Shown piece by piece: positions 25,717 to 33,572 of a stretch of DNA of 64,000 bases. Within the stretch, counting starts at the first letter, position 1. Every line of letters begins with the position of its first letter. The notes beneath the pieces were generated by a model. It was given only the letters and a program-made list of their open reading frames with translations, had not been told where the DNA came from and ran no database searches. A program made the translations under genes and the position numbers. Source of the DNA: Limisphaera sp049537155 (lineage in GTDB: Bacteria; Verrucomicrobiota; Verrucomicrobiia; Limisphaerales; Limisphaeraceae); NCBI RefSeq assembly GCF_049537155.1, contig NZ_JBMVQZ010000004.1:248001-312000 (forward strand), in the 5' to 3' direction.

Positions 25717-26195
25717 GACCGCAGGCGGCGCAGCAGCTCGGTGGTGGACCGGCCCGGCACCAGTGGCAGCAGGACGATCCGCCCGCCGACCGATTCCACC
25801 ACGCGCCGTTCGTCCGGGTTGAGGGTTTCCAAACGGTAGTCCCCTCCCTTCACGTAGATGTCCGGTCGGGCCAGCGACAGGAACCGTGTGGCGTCACGTT
25901 CGTTGAAGACGCACACCGCGCTTACCGACTCGAGGGCCGCCAGCACGGTGGCGCGGTCGGTCTCCGGGTTCACAGGTCGGTCGGGCCCCTTCAACGCCCG
26001 GACGCTGGCGTCGCTGTTCAGTCCCACCAGAAGCACGTCACCAAGCGCGCGGGCGGCTTCCAGATAGGTGACGTGCCCGGCGTGCAGCAGGTCGAAACAT
26101 CCGTTTGTGACCACCACGCGCCGGCCGGCTTGACGCTGGGACTCCCTCCAACGGGGGAGCTCCGACCATGCAAGGATCTTGTCCGCCAGACCCAC
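25701..26195 (-). CDS. hldE: HldE-type heptose-1-phosphate adenylyltransferase
   Basis: This gene encodes 164 residues: the cytidylyltransferase-like half of HldE/RfaE as a stand-alone protein. The nucleotide-binding signature is VVTNGCFDLLHAGHVTYLE (HxGH plus the NGCFD start), followed by LLVGLNSDASVRALKGPDRP and the terminal STTELLRRL. It adds AMP to D-glycero-beta-D-manno-heptose 1-phosphate for LPS core synthesis; the kinase domain must be encoded elsewhere. No in-frame ATG fits. GTG 26195 (VGLADKILAW) gives the usual 30-residue lead before the NGCFD motif, so I chose it. A longer open frame to 26888 runs antisense to flgB and is rejected. The 3' end overlaps the HxlR gene. Confidence 0.85.
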   Translation of the reverse strand: MGLADKILAWSELPRWRESQRQAGRRVVVTNGCFDLLHAGHVTYLEAARALGDVLLVGLNSDASVRALKGPDRPVNPETDRATVLAALESVSAVCVFNERDATRFLSLARPDIYVKGGDYRLETLNPDERRVVESVGGRIVLLPLVPGRSTTELLRRLRSQPPG

Positions 26196-26363
26196 GGGGG
26201 CAGAGTGTGAGAAACCCGCCTCCGGAGCAAACCCGAACCGGGAGCACGAGGGTGGCCTGACCCGTGGTCGGTTGTCCGCGTGCCGGTCATGTGAAGGCGG
26301 ATCCGTCACCCAGGCTGCCGGGGCCGGATCGGGCCGGTGCCCGGACAAGGATTGCCCGGTCCG

Positions 26364-26380
26364 GCGGTAACATTTGCCGC
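26364..26380. promoter_or_regulatory. Imperfect palindrome upstream of the flgB promoter
   Basis: GCGGTAA-CAT-TTGCCGC is symmetric except at one position. It lies 54 nt before the -24 element of the sigma-54 promoter, close to where an activator-binding site would be. It does not resemble the palindrome found near the other sigma-54 promoter in the window. Confidence 0.25.
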
Positions 26381-26433
26381 TGACCCGGTTCGGCCGATGC
26401 GTAAAACCGCCATTTCCGGCACAAATGGCACTG

Positions 26434-26449
26434 TGGCATCGGCTTTGCT
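26434..26449 (+). promoter_or_regulatory. Sigma-54 promoter of the flagellar operon
   Basis: TGGCATCGGCTTTGCT matches the -24/-12 consensus TGGCACGN4TTGCW at the invariant GG (26435-26436) and GC (26447-26448), separated by exactly 10 nt, and at the TTGCT. The predicted start is near 26460, 18 nt before the flgB ATG. No other promoter-like element is seen in the 282-nt gap to the divergent hldE-type gene. Confidence 0.75.
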
Positions 26450-26477
26450 TCGTCGGGAGCTCGGGATCTTGGGTGCC

Positions 26478-26861
26478 ATGATTGACGCACTCTTCAATCA
26501 GACGAATTACCTGGCGGCCAAGCGGATGCTGGACGCGGTGGCGCTGCGGCACCAGGCCATTGCGGCCAACCTGGCCAACTTGGAAACGCCGGGCTACCAG
26601 CGGGTGGACCTGGCCCCGTCGTTCCAGCAAGAGTTGCAGCGGGCCATTGCCGCGGGTGACCCCGCACGATTGAAACAGCTCCAGCCGGCCCTGGCGCCCG
26701 ATCCCACGGCCCTGCCGAACGGACGCGACGGGAACACGGTGAACCTCGAGCAGGAACTGTTGGAACTGAACCAGAACGCCCTGGTTCATGCATTCCAGAC
26801 GCAATTGATCACCGGCCGCTTGCTGCGACTCAAGCTGGCCATCACCGGACGCCCCGTTTGA
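26478..26861 (+). CDS. flgB: Flagellar basal-body rod protein FlgB
   Basis: This gene encodes 127 residues. FlgB is the proximal rod subunit, exported by the flagellar type III system and placed directly on the MS ring/FliE. The family signature is present: AIAANLANLETPGYQRVDL near residue 30, and an N-terminal amphipathic helix MIDALFNQTNYLAAKRML. The C-terminal helix (LNQNALVHAFQTQLITGRLLRLKLAI) completes the D0 pair. The ATG at 26478 matches the usual FlgB N-terminus; an upstream in-frame ATG (26398) lies before the sigma-54 promoter and is rejected. It is the first gene of the operon, with flgC beginning 4 nt after its stop. Confidence 0.93.
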   Translation: MIDALFNQTNYLAAKRMLDAVALRHQAIAANLANLETPGYQRVDLAPSFQQELQRAIAAGDPARLKQLQPALAPDPTALPNGRDGNTVNLEQELLELNQNALVHAFQTQLITGRLLRLKLAITGRPV

Positions 26862-26865
26862 TCCC

Positions 26866-27297
26866 ATGGTCGAAATCCTGAGCGGCATTCAAACCACGGC
26901 TTCGGCCCTCACGGCCGAGCGAACGCGCCTGGACGTCATCGCGGAGAACATCGCCCACGCACAGACCACGCGCGGGCCCGACGGCGGGCCCTACAAACGG
27001 CGCGTGGTGGTGTTCGAGACGGTCCTGCGGGATGCCCTGAGTCGTTCCACGCCCGGAGGCGCGCCCGCCACCGTCCGGGTGGCCCGCATCCAGACCGACC
27101 CGCGTCCGCCCCTGCTGGTTTATCGGCCGGGGCACCCCGACGCCGACGCCAACGGCATGGTCGCCCTCCCGAACATCAACATTCACGAAGAAATGGCCGA
27201 TCTCATCGCCGCTTCCCGTGCGTTCGAGGCGAACCTGGCGGTGGTGAAAAACGCACGGGCCATGGCCCTCCAGACGCTGGCCATCGGCAAACGTTGA
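26866..27297 (+). CDS. flgC: Flagellar basal-body rod protein FlgC
   Basis: This gene encodes 143 residues, a normal length. The N-terminal rod motif appears as LDVIAENIAHAQTTRGPDGG, followed by PYKRRVVVFE. The C-terminal family motif is intact: ALPNINIHEEMADLIAASRA then FEANLAVVKNARAMALQTL. It forms part of the proximal rod with FlgB and FlgF. The coding sequence starts 4 nt after flgB, and fliE starts about 30 nt after its stop. Confidence 0.95.
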   Translation: MVEILSGIQTTASALTAERTRLDVIAENIAHAQTTRGPDGGPYKRRVVVFETVLRDALSRSTPGGAPATVRVARIQTDPRPPLLVYRPGHPDADANGMVALPNINIHEEMADLIAASRAFEANLAVVKNARAMALQTLAIGKR

Positions 27298-27329
27298 ATC
27301 CGGCAAAGGACCCTTTCTGATGTGCCGCC

Positions 27330-27695
27330 ATGTCGCCCTTGTCGCCCATCCCGCTCACCCGTTCCGCGGCGGACTGGCCGGTCCGGCGCGTGGATGGGCC
27401 GCCGGGACTGCCACCGCTCACGGCCCCCGCCAGCACCCCCGGCACCGCCCCCGCCGGCCCCACGTCACCTGCAGCCGATCCGTTCGGGCAGTTGCTGCAA
27501 CAGTTCGTTTCCGAGGTCAACCAGCACCAGCAGGTGGCTGCCCAGACCGTCCAGGCACTGCAGCAGGGTCAACCCGTCCCGCTGCACCAGGCCATCATTG
27601 CCATGGAAGAGGCCAGCGTCAGCTTTCAGTTGATGGTGGAGGTGCGCAACAAACTTCTGGAGGCTTACCAGGAACTGATGCGCCTGCAGATCTGA
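27330..27695 (+). CDS. fliE: Hook-basal body complex protein FliE
   Basis: This gene encodes 121 residues. FliE links the MS ring to the rod and is an early export substrate. The N-terminal 45 residues are Pro/Ala/Thr-rich and unordered. The conserved helical part has FGQLLQQFVSEVNQHQQVAAQ and the signature IAMEEASVSFQLMVEVRNKL followed by EAYQELMRLQI at the end. The ATG at 27330 gives a slightly long N-terminus for the family, but no better start was seen. Confidence 0.93.
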   Translation: MSPLSPIPLTRSAADWPVRRVDGPPGLPPLTAPASTPGTAPAGPTSPAADPFGQLLQQFVSEVNQHQQVAAQTVQALQQGQPVPLHQAIIAMEEASVSFQLMVEVRNKLLEAYQELMRLQI

Positions 27696-27732
27696 GCGGG
27701 GACCGCCCCCGACTCCGGAACCGACATCGTCC

Positions 27733-29391
27733 ATGAACCTCTCTCTCGCTCGACTGGCCGCCCAACTGGCCGGGATCTGGAAGGAACTCCAGTGGACCCA
27801 GCGGCTCACGCTGGTCGCGGCGGGTCTGCTGGTGATCGGCGGTCTGGCCGGTGTGGCGCTGTGGTCCGCACGCACGCCCTACGCCCTGTTGTACGGGAAG
27901 CTCTCAGATGCCGAGGCCGCCCGCGTCATCAACGCGCTGGACGAGGCCAAGGTGCCCTACCGCATCGGCCCGGGCGGCAATTCCATCTACGTGCCCGCCG
28001 ACCAGGTCCACGCCGTTCGCATGCAACTGGCCGGTCGGGGCATCCCGCGCGGAGACGGCGTCGGATTCGAGATCTTCGACAAACCCAACTTCGGCATTTC
28101 GGACTTCGTGCAGCGCGCCAACTACCTGCGGGCTTTGCAGGGCGAACTGGCCCGCACCATCAGCCAGTTGGACGAGGTGGAATCGGCGCGGGTGATGGTC
28201 GTGCTGCCGGAGAACCGGCTGCTGCTGGACCGGGACAAGCAACCCACCGCCTCGGTCTTCGTGCGATTGCGCGGCAGCGGCCCGTTGTCGCCCCAGGCAG
28301 TGCAGTCCATCCAATTCCTCGTGGCCAACGCGGTCGAGGGCTTGAAACCCAACCGGGTGAGCGTGGTGGACAACTTCGGCAACGTGCTCTCCGGCAACAG
28401 CGAAGACCCGTCGCTCTCCGGCCTCACCGCCAGCCAGCTGGCCGTGCGCCGGGAGCTGGAACAGTACCTGGCCAGGAAAGCCCAGGACATCCTCGACAAG
28501 GTGGTCGGGCAGGGCCAGGCCGTCGTGCGTGTGGCCGCCGACATCAATTTCGACACCCTGACCCGTACGGAGGAGCGCTACGACCCGGACGGCCAGGTCA
28601 TCAAAACCCAGACCAAAAACGAGGAAAACAACGACACCGTGACCAGTTCGCCCACCGTTCCGGTCGGCGTGACCGCCAACACCGCCACCGAAACCAACAC
28701 CACCACCGCCGCCACGCCCGTCACCAACACCCGCAACCGCAAGACCACCACCACCGTCGAATACGAACTGGGCCGCACCATCAGCAACCTCACCCAACTG
28801 GCCGGCGGGATCAAACGACTCTCGGCGGCGGTCACCGTGGCCGCACGGGTGGAGGGGACCGGCCCCGACCGCAAGGTCGTGCCGCGCTCGCCCGAGGAGT
28901 TGGAGAAAATCCGGCGCATCGTCGCAGGTGCTCTCGGGATTCAACTGGGCACCGAGAACACCCGGGGCGACAGCCTGACCGTGGAAGAGCTGCCTTTCGA
29001 GGACACGTTCGGCCGCGACCTGGTCCGGGAACTGGAACGGCAGCAGCGCTGGGAGTTCTGGCTCTCACTTGTCCGGCAGGTCGGTTACCCCCTTCTGGCC
29101 GTCGTTGCACTGCTTCTGCTGTGGCGGCTGCTGCAAAAGTCCGCCACACCGGACATTCCCCTGGGCGTGCCGGTCGGGCAACTCCTCGCCCATGGGAATG
29201 GCAACGGAAACGGCCACGGCCATGGTCAGCCCCGCCGCCGGCCCGTGCCCGCCGGAGCCTCCGGCGCCGAGGCAGGCGAGACCCCCGACATGGTCACTCT
29301 GGAAGTGCTCAACCAGCTGGTGCGTGAAAACCCTGTCAACCTCGGCCAGGCCCTGCGCGACTGGATGAACAAGGGCCGGCCCCAGGAGTGA
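27733..29391 (+). CDS. fliF: Flagellar MS-ring protein FliF
   Basis: This gene encodes 552 residues, the normal length. Two membrane helices frame the protein: LTLVAAGLLVIGGLAGVALW (about 25-45) and VGYPLLAVVALLLLWRLL (about 450-468). Between them lie the ring-building motifs, including YALLYGKLSDAEAARVINAL, GDGVGFEIFDKPNFG and RANYLRALQGELARTISQLD. A Thr/Asn-rich low-complexity stretch (about 300-340) sits in the periplasmic loop. The C-terminal tail (EVLNQLVRENPVNLGQALRD) is the FliG-binding segment. It forms the membrane ring onto which rod, C-ring and export gate assemble. fliG follows after 6 nt. Confidence 0.97.
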   Translation: MNLSLARLAAQLAGIWKELQWTQRLTLVAAGLLVIGGLAGVALWSARTPYALLYGKLSDAEAARVINALDEAKVPYRIGPGGNSIYVPADQVHAVRMQLAGRGIPRGDGVGFEIFDKPNFGISDFVQRANYLRALQGELARTISQLDEVESARVMVVLPENRLLLDRDKQPTASVFVRLRGSGPLSPQAVQSIQFLVANAVEGLKPNRVSVVDNFGNVLSGNSEDPSLSGLTASQLAVRRELEQYLARKAQDILDKVVGQGQAVVRVAADINFDTLTRTEERYDPDGQVIKTQTKNEENNDTVTSSPTVPVGVTANTATETNTTTAATPVTNTRNRKTTTTVEYELGRTISNLTQLAGGIKRLSAAVTVAARVEGTGPDRKVVPRSPEELEKIRRIVAGALGIQLGTENTRGDSLTVEELPFEDTFGRDLVRELERQQRWEFWLSLVRQVGYPLLAVVALLLLWRLLQKSATPDIPLGVPVGQLLAHGNGNGNGHGHGQPRRRPVPAGASGAEAGETPDMVTLEVLNQLVRENPVNLGQALRDWMNKGRPQE

Positions 29392-29397
29392 GATGCC

Positions 29398-30453
29398 ATG
29401 CCTGCCGCCCCTGCTGCCCCTGTCCCCGCAGATGCCCCGGCCCAAACCGAGGGCATGACCCGACTGCAGAAGCTGGCGGCCCTGCTGGTCATGCTCGGGC
29501 CCGACCACGCCGCCCTCATCCTCCGCCAGTTCCCGCCGCGCGAGGTCGAGGCCCTCTCCCGCGAAATGGCACGGTTCACCCTCATCACCCGCGAGCAGCA
29601 GGAGGCGTTGCTGCGGGAATTGACCCCGGTGATCCTCACCGCGGCCACCGCGGTCTGTGCCGGCGTGGAGACCGCACGTGTCACGCTGGAAAAGGCCCTC
29701 GGCTCGTTCAAGGCCAGCGACATCCTGGGCCGCATTGCACCCAGCCGCCCGGTGCCACCGGCGATGCAGGACCTCACCGAAATGGACCCGCGAAACGTGG
29801 CCAACCTGATCCGGGACGAGCATCCCCAGACCATTGCCTTCGTCATCAGCCACCTGCCGCCGGAGAAGGCTGCACAGGTGCTGAATCTCTTGCGGCCGGA
29901 ACAACGCGACCAGGTGGTGGAGCGCCTGGCCACGCTGGCACCCACTCCGGTGGAAGTGACCGAAAAGGTGGCCGAGGTGATCAACGCCAAGCTCGGCGTC
30001 AAACAGACCCGCGCCCTCACCCAGACCGGCGGCGTCACCACCGCGGCCGACATCCTCAACGCCATGGACAAGGAGGTCAGCCGCCAATTGCTGGCCAGTC
30101 TGGAAGAGCGCAATCCCGAGCTCTGCCAGGCCATTCGCAAGAAGATGTTCACCTTCGAGGATCTGCGGCGCCTGGACAACCAGGCCATCCAGCGCATCCT
30201 GCGCGAAATCGAGATGCGCGATCTGGTGCTCGCCCTCAAAAAGGCGAGCGAACCACTCACCCAACTGCTCCTCTCCAACATCTCGCGTCGCGCCGCCGAA
30301 ACCGTGCGCGAAGAAATGGCTTTCCTGGGCCATGTCAAGCTGCGCGACATCGAGGCCGCCCAGTTCCGCATCATCGACGTCGTGCGGAAACTGGAGGCCG
30401 AGGGGGAGATTGACCTGGACGTCGAGGAGACCCCCGAGGATGCCGTGGTCTGA
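29398..30453 (+). CDS. fliG: Flagellar motor switch protein FliG
   Basis: This gene encodes 351 residues. The N-terminal domain binds FliF (LQKLAALLVMLGPDHAALIL). The middle domain has the EHPQ motif (IRDEHPQTIAFVISHLPPEK). The C-terminal torque domain carries the charged row FEDLRRLDNQAIQRILREIE, used to interact with MotA. It couples ion flow through the stator to rotation of the C-ring. CAGGAG lies 9 nt before the ATG at 29398. Its 3' end overlaps fliH by 14 nt. Length and motifs are ordinary. Confidence 0.97.
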   Translation: MPAAPAAPVPADAPAQTEGMTRLQKLAALLVMLGPDHAALILRQFPPREVEALSREMARFTLITREQQEALLRELTPVILTAATAVCAGVETARVTLEKALGSFKASDILGRIAPSRPVPPAMQDLTEMDPRNVANLIRDEHPQTIAFVISHLPPEKAAQVLNLLRPEQRDQVVERLATLAPTPVEVTEKVAEVINAKLGVKQTRALTQTGGVTTAADILNAMDKEVSRQLLASLEERNPELCQAIRKKMFTFEDLRRLDNQAIQRILREIEMRDLVLALKKASEPLTQLLLSNISRRAAETVREEMAFLGHVKLRDIEAAQFRIIDVVRKLEAEGEIDLDVEETPEDAVV

Positions 30454-31024
30454 AACCATCCGCCTGGATCGCCCGCTGCGCGGTGTGCGCACCGTCGCGG
30501 GTCAACCGCCCCTGGACTGGCCCGCCGTCTGGGCCGAGGAACTGCGACGTGCCCGGGAGGAGGGCCGGCGCGAGGGCGAACGTGCCCTGGGCGAACAACT
30601 CATCCGGCAGCGGAACGAACTGGCCGAGTTGCAGCGCGGTGTCCTGGACGCCCTGCGCCGGGCCGTGCCCGAAGTGCTGCAGCAGGCCGAGTCCATGCTG
30701 ATCCCCCTGGCCTTGGAAGCGGCGCGCCGCATCGTGGCCGAAATCCCCATTGACGCCGCGCTGGTGGAACGGGTCGTCCGCGAGACCCTCCGCCAGGCCG
30801 AGGACACCGCCGAGGTCACCATCCGCCTGCATCCGGAGGACCTGGCGCTGCTGCGACAGCACGGGGCCGCGATCCTGCAAGGCACACCCGAGACGGGGCC
30901 CCTCCGTTTCGTGGCCTCCCAGGAGGTCAGCCGCGGCGGTTGCGTGGTCCAGACCCGTTTCGGCCTCATAGACGCGCGGCGCGAGACGAAGCTCGAACAG
31001 CTCGAACACACGCTGTTGAAATGA
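30440..31024 (+). CDS. fliH: Flagellar export ATPase regulator FliH
   Basis: This gene encodes 194 residues. It has a charged N-terminal coiled coil (EELRRAREEGRREGERAL) and the FliH/YscL C-terminal domain with PLALEAARRIVAEI, HPEDLALL and SRGGCVVQTRFGLIDARRET. FliH dimers hold the FliI ATPase inactive and deliver it to the C-ring. The ATG at 30440 overlaps the end of fliG by 14 nt; the larger open frame upstream is inside fliG. The stop overlaps the fliI start (ATGA at 31021-31024), so the two are translationally coupled. Confidence 0.9.
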   Translation: MPWSETIRLDRPLRGVRTVAGQPPLDWPAVWAEELRRAREEGRREGERALGEQLIRQRNELAELQRGVLDALRRAVPEVLQQAESMLIPLALEAARRIVAEIPIDAALVERVVRETLRQAEDTAEVTIRLHPEDLALLRQHGAAILQGTPETGPLRFVASQEVSRGGCVVQTRFGLIDARRETKLEQLEHTLLK

Positions 31025-32463
31025 ACCCCGCGTCCTGCCGCTCCCGATCGTTGGAACGTGCCCTGGCACGGGTGCGTGAGGCCCGCCTGACCGAGACCTG
31101 CGGCCGGGTCGTCCAACTGATCGGGCTGGTCATCGAATCCGAGGGACCGCTGGCCGCCGTGGGCGAGGTCTGTCGCATCCTGTCCCCGCGACAGAAGGAG
31201 GAGACCTGGGCCGAGGTGGTCGGGTTCCGTGATCATCATCTGCTCCTGATGCCCTTGGGGGAGGTGCACGGCATTCATCCGGGCTGCGAGGTCGTGGCCA
31301 CCGGCTCGGCCCTCCGCGTGCCCGTGGGCCCGGCCTTGCAGGGCCGGGTCATCGACGGATTGGGCCGGCCCCTGGACGGCCGGGGCCCCGTGGACGCCGA
31401 GGCGCAGGTGCCTTTGCAATTGCCTCCGCCCCATCCGCTGCGGCGGCAACGCATCCGCCAGCCGTTTTGCACCGGCGTCAAGGCGCTCGACACCTTCGTG
31501 CCGCTCGGCCGGGGCCAGCGCCTGGGCATCTTCGCCGGCAGTGGCGTGGGCAAGTCCACACTGCTGGGGATGATCGCCGCCCATGCCGAGGCAGACATCA
31601 ACGTGATTGCCCTGATCGGTGAGCGGGGGCGCGAGGTGCGCGAGTTCCTGGAACGGGACCTGGGCGAGGCGGGCCGTCGGAAATCCGTCGTGGTCGTGGC
31701 CACGTCAAACGAACCGGCCCTCCACCGTGTCAAGGGCGCCTTCCTCGCCATGGCCATCGCGGAGTACTTCCGGGACCGGGGCCTCAACGTGCTGCTCATG
31801 ATGGATTCGGTCACCCGGTTCGCCATGGCGCAACGCGAGATCGGCCTGGCCGTGGGCGAACCTCCGGCCACCCGCGGCTACACCCCTTCGGTCTTTTCCC
31901 TTCTGCCGCAATTGTTGGAGCGGGCCGGTGCGGGCGAGCAGGGGACCATCACCGGACTGTTCACCGTGCTGGTAGAGGCCGATGACATGAACGATCCGAT
32001 CGCCGATGCGGTCCGTTCCATCCTCGACGGCCACGTGGTCCTCAGCCGCGAGCTGGCCACGCAGAATCATTACCCGGCCATTGACGTGCTGGAGAGCGTC
32101 AGCCGGCTGAATCGCGAGCTCCTGACGCGGGAACAACTCGAGCTGACCGCCGCGGCTCGTGACGCGCTGGCCACCTACCGGCGCAACCAGGACCTGATCC
32201 AGATCGGTGCCTATCCGGCCGGCACCAACCCGGCCATCGACCGCGCCATCGCTCTGCAGGAACCTCTGCGGCGGTTTCTGCGCCAGGGTGTGGACGAGGG
32301 GTTCACGCTCGAGCAGAGCTGGGCCATGCTCCGACAAACCCTGGCCGCCGGCGGGCCGGCCCCGGCGCCGCCCGGTCCCTCCACGCCGCCGGCCGCTCCG
32401 GCACCGCCGCAGTCCCCGACGCTGTGGGGCCGGCCTGATCTGCAACAGCCCTCCGGCTCATGA
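31021..32463 (+). CDS. fliI: Flagellum-specific ATPase FliI
   Basis: This gene encodes 480 residues. It is an F1-beta-like ATPase of the type III export apparatus. The Walker A motif GSGVGKST lies near 172, with IGERGREVREFLERDLG just after it and the Walker B region LLMMDSVTRFAMAQREIGLA. Also present is the ATPase signature PATRGYTPSVFSLLPQLLER. The C-terminus has an unusual Pro/Ala-rich extension of about 35 residues after the family end. Start ATG 31021 overlaps the fliH stop; the stop overlaps the fliJ start. Confidence 0.96.
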   Translation: MNPASCRSRSLERALARVREARLTETCGRVVQLIGLVIESEGPLAAVGEVCRILSPRQKEETWAEVVGFRDHHLLLMPLGEVHGIHPGCEVVATGSALRVPVGPALQGRVIDGLGRPLDGRGPVDAEAQVPLQLPPPHPLRRQRIRQPFCTGVKALDTFVPLGRGQRLGIFAGSGVGKSTLLGMIAAHAEADINVIALIGERGREVREFLERDLGEAGRRKSVVVVATSNEPALHRVKGAFLAMAIAEYFRDRGLNVLLMMDSVTRFAMAQREIGLAVGEPPATRGYTPSVFSLLPQLLERAGAGEQGTITGLFTVLVEADDMNDPIADAVRSILDGHVVLSRELATQNHYPAIDVLESVSRLNRELLTREQLELTAAARDALATYRRNQDLIQIGAYPAGTNPAIDRAIALQEPLRRFLRQGVDEGFTLEQSWAMLRQTLAAGGPAPAPPGPSTPPAAPAPPQSPTLWGRPDLQQPSGS

Positions 32464-32942
32464 AACGCTTCCGCTTCAGCCTGCACGCCCTCTGGGTCCT
32501 GCGCGGCCAGCAGGAAGAACTGGCCCGGCGCAGGTTCGCCGAAAGCCTCCGCGCGGTGGACCAGGCGGCGGCCGCGGTCCGACACGCCCGCGCCGTGCTG
32601 GCCTGGGCCGCGGAGGCGTTTCAGGCACGAGCCCTCGCCGGTGCCTGCGCAGCCGAGCTGCAGCAGGAACGGACCTGGCTGCAGCAGCTTGAAGAGGTCC
32701 TCCGGCGTCGCATCCAAGTCTGGCAGGCTGCCTGCTCCGCATCGGAGGCAGCCCGCGAACAGTGGCTGCAGGCCCGACGCCAGCGCGAGATGCTGGACCG
32801 CTACCACCAACGCCAGCGGCATGCATGGCAGCAGGCATGGTTGCGCGGAGAACAAAAGGAACTGGATGAGCTGGCCCGCCGCCGGGCGACGGGCTCCGGC
32901 ACGGGCGCGCTCGGCCATCTGCAAACGGGTTCGATGCCATGA
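32460..32942 (+). CDS. fliJ: Flagellar export chaperone-like protein FliJ
   Basis: This gene encodes 160 residues and is almost wholly an antiparallel coiled coil, rich in Glu, Gln, Ala and Arg. The N-terminus FRFSLHALWVLRGQQEELAR matches the FliJ pattern F-x-F-x-L-x-x-L-x-x-x-R. FliJ acts as the stalk of the FliI hexamer and contacts FlhA. The identification leans on position directly after fliI plus the N-terminal pattern. It overlaps both neighbours by ATGA-type junctions. Confidence 0.85.
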   Translation: MKRFRFSLHALWVLRGQQEELARRRFAESLRAVDQAAAAVRHARAVLAWAAEAFQARALAGACAAELQQERTWLQQLEEVLRRRIQVWQAACSASEAAREQWLQARRQREMLDRYHQRQRHAWQQAWLRGEQKELDELARRRATGSGTGALGHLQTGSMP

Positions 32943-33565
32943 CGCGCGTCTTGCAAGCACCCTGGATGGCCGCCCTGGTCGGCGGCCTGTTGTACCTGGG
33001 CGTCACCACCGCCCTGCTGACCCAGGTGCGGTTCGTTGCCCCCGGCGGGACGACCCCGGCAACCGCCCTGAGAAAACCACGCCCGGCGGACGACCTGCCC
33101 TCCTGGCGATTCCGAAATCCGGAACTGAACCAGTGGATCGCCGAACTGCAACGCGAACGCGAGGCGCTGGCCCTGCGCCGCGAGCAGTTGAAGGAACTCG
33201 AAGTGCGCCTGGAGGCCGAGCGCCAGGAACTTTCGGTGATCACACAAACAGTGGCCCGGCTCCAGGCGGAGTTCGATCGCAACATCGTCCGCCTGCAAGA
33301 GTCGCAGGCTGAGCAGTTCAAGCGACAGGCCAAGCTGCTCACCGGCATGTCGCTGGACGGCCAACTGGCCCTGCTGGCGGAGATGGCCGACGACGATGTC
33401 GTGCGGCTCTTTGCCCTGATGAAAAACGACGACGTCAGCCAGCTGCTCGACGCGATGAGCAAGGCCGGCCCGGCAGAGGCACGCCGGGCGCTCCTGATCA
33501 TTGAGAAGATGCGCCGGCTCCTGCCGCCCGACACCAACAAGGTTGCCGTCGTTCGATCTCCCTGA
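32939..33565 (+). CDS. MotE-like coiled-coil membrane protein
   Basis: This gene encodes 208 residues: one membrane helix (AALVGGLLYLGVTTALLTQV), a long coiled coil (about 65-130, with REREALALRREQLKELEVRL) and a compact C-terminal helical domain with MADDDVVRLFALMKNDDVSQ and AEARRALLIIEKMRRLLP. This is the arrangement of MotE/YlxF-type proteins, whose C-terminus resembles the MgtE N-domain. MotE of alphaproteobacteria is a periplasmic partner of MotC. The location between fliJ and fliK matches ylxF of Firmicutes operons. Overlap with the fliJ stop (ATGA) implies coupling. Confidence 0.7.
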   Translation: MTRVLQAPWMAALVGGLLYLGVTTALLTQVRFVAPGGTTPATALRKPRPADDLPSWRFRNPELNQWIAELQREREALALRREQLKELEVRLEAERQELSVITQTVARLQAEFDRNIVRLQESQAEQFKRQAKLLTGMSLDGQLALLAEMADDDVVRLFALMKNDDVSQLLDAMSKAGPAEARRALLIIEKMRRLLPPDTNKVAVVRSP

Positions 33566-33572
33566 TCCTGGC

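Noticed and set aside
25701..26888. Bifunctional HldE with an N-terminal kinase
   Set aside because: The open frame upstream of 26195 runs antisense to flgB and shows no ribokinase-type motifs.
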